From: Rhodospirillales bacterium
GTDB taxonomy: Bacteria > Pseudomonadota > Alphaproteobacteria > Rhodospirillales > Casp-alpha2
DNA length: 5,162 nt
Reading direction: 5' to 3'
Assembly: GCA_016187325.1 (NCBI GenBank)
Contig: JACPJY010000274.1
Span: 1-5,162, forward strand
Shown here in pieces: positions 1 through 4,284 of this stretch (position 1 is its first letter; every line of letters begins with the position of its first letter). The notes beneath the pieces are model-generated. The model had not been told where the DNA came from, did no database searches, and worked only from the letters and a program-made list of their open reading frames with translations. The position numbers and the translations under genes were made by a program.

Positions 1-12
1 AGAATGCCATGA
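1..12 (+). other. Possible 3' end of an upstream gene, overlapping the cytochrome start by ATGA
   Basis: Frame 1 reads AGA ATG CCA TGA, so an upstream open frame could end at 10-12, sharing ATGA with the cytochrome start at 9. Such overlaps are typical of translationally coupled genes in one operon. Only three codons are in view, so the upstream gene cannot be identified and the overlap could be chance. Confidence 0.3.
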
Positions 13-587
13 ACCGCTATTGTGGTGGAGTGGCGTCGCTGATCGTCGTGGTCGCCCTCTTCGGCGTCGCCGCGGTCCCCGCCAGCGCCTCCCACGTCAA
101 AAGCACGTCGCCCATCAACCGTGATCAAACGACTCGACTGGTGATGCCGCTGATGAACCCCGAACGCGGCAAAGTCCTTTTCGTATCGAAGGGCTGCGTC
201 GCCTGCCACGCCATCAACGGCGTCGGCGGCCACGATGCGCCACCGATGGACGCCCATCAGATGAATCGCCTGATGAATCCCTTCGATTTCGCCGCCAAGA
301 TGTGGAATCACGCGCCAGCGATGATCGCCGCCCAGGAAGGCGCGATTGGTGAACAGATTTACTTCACCGGCAACGAGCTCGCCGACATCATCGCCTTCAT
401 CCACGACGACCAGGCGCAACACGCGTTCTCGGAAAAGGATATCACCGCGGCGGCGAGGAAGATGATGCATCACGATCACGGTGGCAAGCCGGCCGAAAAG
501 CATCATGGTCCGGAAATCGGCCATCCGGGCGGCGGCACCGGTGGCCACCATCCGCATGCGCCGGGAATGCCGCCGCACAAGGATTAA
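9..587 (+). CDS. Exported mono-haem c-type cytochrome with His-rich C-terminal tail
   Basis: The protein has 192 residues. Residues 1-28 look like a Sec signal peptide: a hydrophobic core LIVVVALFGVAAV, then an ASA-type cleavage site near 26-28. A single haem-attachment motif CVACH lies at 63-67, in the context GKVLFVSKGCVACHAI that is usual for class I cytochromes c. The distal ligand is probably one of the Met residues in the MWNHAPAM segment (M98 or M105), and the helix ELADIIAFIHD (about 123-133) matches the C-terminal helix of such domains. After it comes a disordered-looking tail (about 152-192) with ten His plus several Met, Gly and Pro, which is not part of a normal cytochrome fold and could bind metal. 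The expected role is periplasmic electron transfer; the partner is not visible. The start is the first in-frame ATG, and it overlaps an upstream stop (ATGA). The gene converges on the sensor kinase gene with a 34-bp gap. The haem motif is certain; the exact subfamily is not. Confidence 0.9.
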   Translation: MNRYCGGVASLIVVVALFGVAAVPASASHVKSTSPINRDQTTRLVMPLMNPERGKVLFVSKGCVACHAINGVGGHDAPPMDAHQMNRLMNPFDFAAKMWNHAPAMIAAQEGAIGEQIYFTGNELADIIAFIHDDQAQHAFSEKDITAAARKMMHHDHGGKPAEKHHGPEIGHPGGGTGGHHPHAPGMPPHKD

Positions 588-621
588 GGCACGACACGAC
601 GCCTCGCGCCGCTCGTTGTGA

Positions 622-2103
622 TCAGGCGTTGGGCAGGGTGACGGTCGCCACCAGCCCGCCCTCGGGCCGGTTGGCGAGAACAACGTCGCCGCCGTGCGCC
701 CGCGCGATCGAGCGCACCACCGCCAAGCCGAGCCCGGTGCCGCCGGTGTCGCGGCTGCGCGACGGCTCAACGCGGTAGAACGGCTGGAACACCTTCTCAC
801 GCTCGCCTTCCGGGATTCCCGGGCCGTCGTCGGCGACGGTGACGGTGATGGCCTTGTCGTCCGCGGCCGGCGCGACCCGCGCCCGGTGGCCGTACTTGAG
901 CGCGTTGTCGACCAGGTTGCCGAACAGCCGCTTCAACGCCCGCGGCCGGCCGGTGAAGGCCAACTTCGCCGGCCCGTCGTAGGCGGCATCGCCGCCGCGG
1001 TCCTGAGCGTCGTCGCACAAGCCCTGTAGCAGCGCCGCCAGGTCGAAGGCGGCGCTCGCCTCGGCGGCGGCATCGTCGGCGGCGAACGCTAGCGTCGCCG
1101 TGATCATCGCCTCCATCTCGTCGAGATCGGCGAGCATTTTCTTCTGCGCCTCCGCGTCGTCGATGAACTCGGCACGCAGACGGAGGCGCGTGATCGGCGT
1201 CCGAAGGTCGTGCGACACGGCGGCCAGCGTTTGCGTGCGGTTGGCGATGAAGGCGCCGAGCCGCCGCTGCATCTCGTTGAAGGCGCGCGCCGCGTGGCGC
1301 ACCTCGCTCGGGCCGTCCTCGGCGAGCGGCGGCGCGTTGACGTCGCGGCCCAGCCGATCGGCGGCCGCCGCCAGAGTCGCCAGCGGCGCCGTCGAGCGTT
1401 TGAGCGCCCATACCGAAAGCCCGATCACCACCAGCGTCGTAGCGAGGATGGACAGGAAATACGGCGACCGCCAGAACGCCGCCACCGTCACCGGCGGCGC
1501 CGCGAAGTTCAGCCACGAGCCGTCCGACAGCCTGAGCGACACCTCCAGCACCTCGCCGCCCGACCACATGTGCGCCGTGAAGCCGCCCGGCATCGCCCCT
1601 GGACCGGCGCCGATGCCGGGACCGCGGCCCATGCTGCCCATCATGCCGCCCATCATGCCGGGCATGTGGCGGCCCATTGTCTCCATCCATCGCCGGTCGC
1701 GTTCGTCGGGTTGGAACCACGCGGTCGGCGGCGCATTGTCGCGATAGCCGACGCGGATGCGCTCGGCGTCGATGCCGAAGAGGTAGTCGCTGAGCATCGC
1801 CCGCGCCTGGCGCGCCCGCCAGCCTCCGCCGTCGGCGGCGAGCGGGCCGTCGGCGGTCAACGACACCCGGAACGCCGGGCCCCAGAACGACCGCGTCAGG
1901 CGGGAGCGCGCCTCCGGCGGCGCCGCCTCGACCGCGGCGAGGACGCCGGCGATGTGCTCGGCGACGCGGCGTCCGGCGGCGGTGGCGGAGACGTTGCTGC
2001 GGTCGCCGGTATATAGAGTCAGGCTGATCAGGTGCGATACGGCGAGCCCGACCAGCAGCACCATCAGCGCCCGCCCGACCAGGCTTTGCGGGATCAACCT
2101 CAC
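622..2103 (-). CDS. Membrane sensor histidine kinase (EnvZ/CpxA-like layout) with Met-rich periplasmic segment
   Basis: The protein has 493 residues. Order: TM1 about 11-31; predicted periplasmic domain about 32-212; TM2 about 213-233; HAMP about 234-286; HisKA with SHDLRTP and phospho-acceptor H298; HATPase with N-box around NLVDNALKYG (396-405), G1 box DDGPGIP (425-431), F-box FQPFYR (439-444) and G2 box GGTGLGL (454-460). All catalytic motifs are intact, so it should autophosphorylate and pass phosphate to the regulator encoded just upstream. The unusual part is residues 140-171 in the periplasmic domain, with eight Met in 140-158, H146 and many Gly (for example HMPGMMGGMMGSM), a plausible ligand or redox-sensing loop. 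The start is GTG, revealed by the reverse strand reading GTGA over 2103-2100, with GGAGG at 2114-2110, six bases away. It overlaps the regulator stop by four bases, so the two are almost certainly one operon. The signal sensed is unknown; copper(I), silver or methionine oxidation are inferences. Confidence 0.95.
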   Translation of the reverse strand: MRLIPQSLVGRALMVLLVGLAVSHLISLTLYTGDRSNVSATAAGRRVAEHIAGVLAAVEAAPPEARSRLTRSFWGPAFRVSLTADGPLAADGGGWRARQARAMLSDYLFGIDAERIRVGYRDNAPPTAWFQPDERDRRWMETMGRHMPGMMGGMMGSMGRGPGIGAGPGAMPGGFTAHMWSGGEVLEVSLRLSDGSWLNFAAPPVTVAAFWRSPYFLSILATTLVVIGLSVWALKRSTAPLATLAAAADRLGRDVNAPPLAEDGPSEVRHAARAFNEMQRRLGAFIANRTQTLAAVSHDLRTPITRLRLRAEFIDDAEAQKKMLADLDEMEAMITATLAFAADDAAAEASAAFDLAALLQGLCDDAQDRGGDAAYDGPAKLAFTGRPRALKRLFGNLVDNALKYGHRARVAPAADDKAITVTVADDGPGIPEGEREKVFQPFYRVEPSRSRDTGGTGLGLAVVRSIARAHGGDVVLANRPEGGLVATVTLPNA

Positions 2104-2849
2104 GACCGGCCTCCGTCGTCAGGGCGCGGCCGGCGCTCAACCGGCGGCGTGAACGTGTAGCCGCCGCTGCGCACGGTCTTGATCAGCGTCGGCTGCTTGG
2201 GGTCGGGCTCGATCTTGCGGCGCAGCCGGCTTACCTGCACGTCGATGCTGCGATCGAAGGGTTGCGCATCGCGGCCGCGCGCCAGGTCGAGCAGCTGATC
2301 GCGGCTGAGCACGCGCTGTGGGTGGGTGGCGAAGGCGGCGAGCAGGTCGAATTCGCCACCGCTGAGCGGCACCATCACCCCGTCCGCCCCCGAGAGTTGG
2401 CGCCGGTCGAGATCCAGGCTCCAGTCGGCGAACGCCAGCACCGTGCCCGATGCCGGATCGCCCTTGGCAGCCGGCGCTTCGGCGGCGCGGCGCAGCACCG
2501 CTTTGATGCGCGCCAGCAGCTCGCGTGGATTGAATGGCTTTGCCAGGTAGTCGTCGGCGCCTATCTCGAGGCCGACGATGCGGTCTACTTCTTCGCCCAT
2601 CGCCGTCAGCATGATCACCGGCAGCGACGATTCGGCGCGTAACTGCCGGCACAGGGTTAGGCCGTCCTCGCCCGGCATCATGATGTCGAGCACTACCAAG
2701 TCGATCCGCCAGTCGGCGAGGGCGGCACGCATCTCGGCGCCGTTGCCGGCGGCGGTGACGCGAAGCCCGTGCTTGGCCAGGAACCGCGCCAAAAGGTCGC
2801 GGATCTCACGGTCGTCGTCGACCACCAGGACGTGCGGAGATTCTTCCAT
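2100..2849 (-). CDS. OmpR-family response regulator (receiver plus winged helix)
   Basis: The protein has 249 residues, a normal length for the family. The receiver domain (about 5-120) has the acidic pocket D11-D13, phospho-acceptor D55 in LVVLDIMMPG, T82 in MLTA and K104 in AKPF. The C-terminal winged-helix domain (about 138-235) has the recognition-helix region FDRSIDVQVSRLRRKIEPD (198-216) and the terminal hairpin TVRSGGYTF. It should be phosphorylated by the kinase encoded immediately downstream and bind direct repeats in DNA. The open frame continues 37 codons upstream, but that extension has no receiver homology and runs through the divergent regulatory region; MEESPHVLVVDDD is the natural start, at the ATG 2849-2847. 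No clear Shine-Dalgarno precedes this ATG, which is odd; TATAGT sits six bases ahead of it. The residues after about 236 (ERRPRPDDGG) are a short polar tail. Confidence 0.95.
   Translation of the reverse strand: MEESPHVLVVDDDREIRDLLARFLAKHGLRVTAAGNGAEMRAALADWRIDLVVLDIMMPGEDGLTLCRQLRAESSLPVIMLTAMGEEVDRIVGLEIGADDYLAKPFNPRELLARIKAVLRRAAEAPAAKGDPASGTVLAFADWSLDLDRRQLSGADGVMVPLSGGEFDLLAAFATHPQRVLSRDQLLDLARGRDAQPFDRSIDVQVSRLRRKIEPDPKQPTLIKTVRSGGYTFTPPVERRPRPDDGGRS
2110..2114 (-). promoter_or_regulatory. Shine-Dalgarno fixing the GTG start of the sensor kinase
   Basis: The reverse strand reads GGAGG, six bases before the GTG at 2103-2101. It lies inside the last codons of the response regulator gene and, with the GTGA stop/start overlap, supports translational coupling and the non-ATG start. 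Confidence 0.75.
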
Positions 2850-2855
2850 GCCGAG

Positions 2856-2861
2856 ACTATA
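2856..2861 (-). promoter_or_regulatory. Possible -10 element TATAGT immediately before the regulator ATG
   Basis: On the reverse strand TATAGT is separated from the ATG by six bases (CTCGGC). If used as a -10 box, transcription would begin at or next to the start codon and give a leaderless mRNA, which would fit the missing Shine-Dalgarno. No convincing -35 lies 16-18 bases upstream, where the sequence is GGCC/CCGG-rich. The call rests on the hexamer and its spacing only. Confidence 0.25.
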
Positions 2862-2869
2862 GCGCGGGC

Positions 2870-2886
2870 CGGCCGGCCGCCGGCCG
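2870..2886. repeat. GC-only inverted repeat (7-bp arms, 3-base loop)
   Basis: CGGCCGG (2870-2876) and CCGGCCG (2880-2886) are perfect inverted arms around CCG. They sit in a run of alternating GGCC units starting at 2867, so several registers can pair. The run lies in the leader region of the response regulator on the minus strand. It may be a structured leader or protein site, or simply low-complexity GC sequence. Confidence 0.4.
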
Positions 2887-2893
2887 AAAATTG

Positions 2894-2919
2894 GTAACGC
2901 CGTGTTGCCGGCAGTTGCC
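2894..2919 (+). promoter_or_regulatory. Candidate response-regulator operator: GTTGCC-like direct repeats at 10-bp period
   Basis: GTAACG (2894), GTTGCC (2904) and GTTGCC (2914) start exactly 10 bp apart; the last two are identical and the first matches loosely. OmpR/PhoB-family regulators bind tandem half-sites about one helical turn apart, and these lie in the region between the regulator gene and the Met-rich protein gene. A further copy occurs inverted: CCGGCAAC at 2961-2968 is the reverse complement of GTTGCCGG at 2904-2911. Assignment to this regulator is inference. Confidence 0.45.
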
Positions 2920-2928
2920 CTGAAACAC

Positions 2929-2939
2929 TTTGTTACAAA
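2929..2939. promoter_or_regulatory. 11-bp perfect palindrome TTTGTTACAAA, candidate regulatory site
   Basis: TTTGT and ACAAA are perfect inverted arms around one T. It is an AT-rich island in otherwise GC-rich sequence, about 90 bp before the Met-rich protein start, and lies 10 bp beyond the GTTGCC repeats. It could be a regulator site or part of a promoter (TACAAA at 2934-2939 is a weak -10 match). No -35 at a standard distance was found. Confidence 0.35.
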
Positions 2940-3020
2940 TCGGGCCACGCCTGAAATCATCCGGCAACGCGGCGATGGTCCAATGGTCGCGTCGTTTGGA
3001 ATTCATCCGCAGACCGCAAA

Positions 3021-3025
3021 AGGAG
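3021..3025 (+). promoter_or_regulatory. Shine-Dalgarno fixing the start of the Met-rich protein
   Basis: AGGAG in the context AAAAGGAGACC lies six bases before the ATG at 3032. It selects this ATG over an in-frame ATG at 2930, whose extra 34 residues would precede the signal peptide and make no export sense. Confidence 0.8.
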
Positions 3026-3031
3026 ACCACC

Positions 3032-3490
3032 ATGAAACGCACGACTCTCATCCTCACCGCCGCCGCTGCCGCCCTCGTCATCGGCGCCGCGGCGTTCCTG
3101 CCCGCCTATGCCCAGGGTCCGGGCTACGGCATGGGCATGGGCCACGGCATGATGGGCCAAGGCATGGGCCAGGGTATGGGCCCGGGCATGATGGGCCAAG
3201 GCATGGGCCCAGGCATGATGGGCCAGGGCTCCGGTCCCGGCCAGCAGGCGTTCGGGCCGGGCAACTGCCCCGGCTTGGCCGCGGCGCAGGGCCAGGAACC
3301 CACGGTCGATAGCGTGACCAAGTTCCTCGAAGGCCGTCTCGCCCATTGGGGCAACGAGCGGCTGAAGCTCGGCAAGGTCGAGGCGACCGACGACAAGACC
3401 ATCACCGGCGAGATCGTCACCAAGGACGGCTCCCTGGTGCAGAAGTTCGCCTTCGACAAGACGACCGGCTGGCCCCGGCGGGTGAACTGA
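3032..3490 (+). CDS. Small exported Met/Gly-rich protein with PepSY-like C-terminal domain
   Basis: The protein has 152 residues. Residues 1-27 form a clear signal peptide (MKRTTLILT, an Ala-rich core, cleavage after AYA), leaving a mature protein of about 125 residues in the periplasm or outside. Residues 31-70 are a low-complexity stretch built from GMMGQGMG-type units, with 11 Met between 34 and 63 plus H38. A single Cys lies at 79 (GNCPG). Residues about 92-150 form a separate, normally composed domain; the pattern ITGEIVTKDGSLVQKFAFDKTTGW resembles the strand-turn-strand end of PepSY-type domains, a similarity judged by eye. Met-rich motifs in other periplasmic proteins bind copper(I) or silver, or act as oxidant sinks, so metal buffering or oxidant scavenging is plausible but unproven. 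It is divergent from the two-component operon, whose kinase has a similar Met-rich segment, and is followed by a terminator, so it is probably monocistronic. I do not recognise a named family. Confidence 0.88.
   Translation: MKRTTLILTAAAAALVIGAAAFLPAYAQGPGYGMGMGHGMMGQGMGQGMGPGMMGQGMGPGMMGQGSGPGQQAFGPGNCPGLAAAQGQEPTVDSVTKFLEGRLAHWGNERLKLGKVEATDDKTITGEIVTKDGSLVQKFAFDKTTGWPRRVN
3146..3229 (+). repeat. In-frame imperfect DNA repeats encoding the Met-rich segment
   Basis: A 25-base unit at 3146-3170 recurs exactly at 3185-3209 (offset 39 = 13 codons), and its first 14 bases recur at 3212 (offset 27 = 9 codons). All offsets are multiples of three, so copy-number change would alter the number of Met motifs without a frameshift. 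Near-identity at synonymous positions suggests recent duplication or slippage. Confidence 0.75.
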
Positions 3491-3506
3491 TCCCTGTTCC
3501 GTAAGG

Positions 3507-3516
3507 GTATCGATAC
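3507..3516. repeat. 10-bp perfect palindrome GTATCGATAC
   Basis: It lies 17 bases after the stop of the Met-rich protein gene and just before the terminator stem. It could form a minor upstream hairpin or be a protein site; nothing else indicates a function. Confidence 0.3.
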
Positions 3517-3517
3517 G

Positions 3518-3545
3518 AACGGGCGGCGGTTGCCGCCCGTTTCGC
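3518..3545 (+). terminator. Rho-independent terminator after the Met-rich protein gene
   Basis: AACGGGCGGC (3518-3527) pairs perfectly with GCCGCCCGTT (3532-3541) around a GGTT loop, a 10-bp GC-rich stem followed by a short T run (TTTCGCGTTTG). It begins 28 bases after the stop codon. The T tract is short, but the stem is strong for this position. It separates this gene from the thioredoxin gene. Confidence 0.75.
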
Positions 3546-3603
3546 GTTTGCCGGGTGCGACTGGCGTCGCGAACACTTCCCCGTGATCGGCGGTGCGCCA
3601 CAA

Positions 3604-3632
3604 TTGCGCGAATTCGACCGTTGCGGAATACT
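3604..3632 (+). promoter_or_regulatory. Weak candidate promoter for the thioredoxin gene
   Basis: TTGCGC (3604-3609) and AATACT (3627-3632) are 17 bp apart, each a partial match to sigma-70 boxes. A start about seven bases downstream would fall only a few bases before the ATG at 3642, giving an almost leaderless message and matching the lack of a Shine-Dalgarno there. A promoter is needed in this gap because a terminator lies upstream. Confidence 0.3.
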
Positions 3633-3641
3633 CGCGGCGCG

Positions 3642-4232
3642 ATGATCGGAAGCGGACAGTCCTTGCGCACCGTTGTTGCCGCCGGCGCAGCGGTGCTGTT
3701 GATTCTGTGGTCCGCCGGCGGCGTCGCCACGGAGCCGGCAAACGATCCGCCGCGTTTCCAAGGCCGCGTTTTTCCGTTCACGACCATCCGCCCCGCCCAG
3801 CCGGCACCGACGACACCGCTGCATACCTTGAGCGGCGGGTTGACGCACCTTGGCCGCTTCGCCGGCAAGGTGGTGCTGCTGAACATTTGGGCCACCTGGT
3901 GCCCGCCTTGCGTCTACGAGTTGCCGTCCCTCCAACGATTGCAGGCGGCGCTCGGCGGCGATCGCTTCACGGTGATCGCGCTGTCGGTGGACGAGCGCGG
4001 CGCCGACGACGTTTTGCCGTATTTGGAACGTCTCGGACTTCGTGGCTTGCCCGTCTACCTCGACCCCGCCGGTCGAATGGCTGAAGCGCTGAAGGTTCAT
4101 GAAGGCCTGCCTTGGACCTTCGTCATCGACCACAGGGGCCGGGTCATGGGTTATCTCAAGGGCATCGCCGATTGGGCGTCGCCGGAGGCCCGCGCGCTCA
4201 TCCGCTATTACGTCGACCGCGCCGGCGACTGA
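3642..4232 (+). CDS. TlpA-like thioredoxin-fold protein, exported or membrane-anchored
   Basis: The protein has 196 residues from the ATG at 3642. Residues about 9-28 are a hydrophobic segment (VVAAGAAVLLILW) acting as a signal peptide or N-terminal anchor, followed by a Pro-rich linker (about 34-60). The thioredoxin domain begins near 65: KVVLLNIWATWCPPC with redox cysteines C87 and C90, then VIALSVDE (111-118), and the conserved cis-Pro loop GLPWTFVIDHRGRV (155-168) with P157. The WCPPC motif and NIWATW strand are typical of the TlpA/ResA group, which reduce periplasmic disulfides in cytochrome c maturation, copper delivery to oxidase or general thiol homeostasis. The domain faces the periplasm. 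The open frame extends 29 codons upstream to a GTG at 3555, but that part is Arg-rich and would put charge before the export signal, so the internal ATG is preferred. No clear Shine-Dalgarno is seen. Which TlpA-type role it has cannot be told from sequence. Confidence 0.9.
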   Translation: MIGSGQSLRTVVAAGAAVLLILWSAGGVATEPANDPPRFQGRVFPFTTIRPAQPAPTTPLHTLSGGLTHLGRFAGKVVLLNIWATWCPPCVYELPSLQRLQAALGGDRFTVIALSVDERGADDVLPYLERLGLRGLPVYLDPAGRMAEALKVHEGLPWTFVIDHRGRVMGYLKGIADWASPEARALIRYYVDRAGD

Positions 4233-4273
4233 CACCGCCCAACGACCGTGATAACGTCCGCCGGCGATGCCGT

Positions 4274-4279
4274 GGGAGG
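4274..4279 (+). promoter_or_regulatory. Shine-Dalgarno fixing the start of the peptide-binding protein
   Basis: GGGAGG lies five bases before the ATG at 4285. An in-frame ATG at 4267 would add MPWEAE before the signal peptide and places this motif inside the coding sequence, so 4285 is preferred. Confidence 0.75.
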
Positions 4280-4284
4280 CGGAA

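Noticed and set aside
588..621. Bidirectional terminator in the convergent gap between cytochrome and kinase genes
   Set aside because: Only a 5-bp stem with a long loop (CGCCT/AGGCG) and no T tract could be found.
1100..2016. Long plus-strand open frames (215 and 268 codons) antisense to the kinase
   Set aside because: Low-complexity His/Arg/Pro translations, no start signals, complementary to a well-supported gene.
797..2140. 447-codon open frame on the minus strand overlapping the sensor kinase
   Set aside because: Arg/Ala/Gly-rich translation with no domain, in another frame of a gene whose kinase motifs are all intact; a product of high G+C.
2850..2960. N-terminal 37-codon extension of the response regulator to an ATG at 2960
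   Set aside because: The receiver domain begins right after the 2849 ATG, and the extension would translate through the candidate operator.
3146..3229. Repeats considered as a CRISPR array
   Set aside because: Spacings are unequal, units are coding and in frame, and there are no unique spacers.
4220..4266. Two CGCCGGCG copies (4220 and 4259) as a terminator or operator after the thioredoxin gene
   Set aside because: The 8-mer is self-complementary and common in GC-rich DNA; the 31-base loop and lack of a T tract argue against a terminator.
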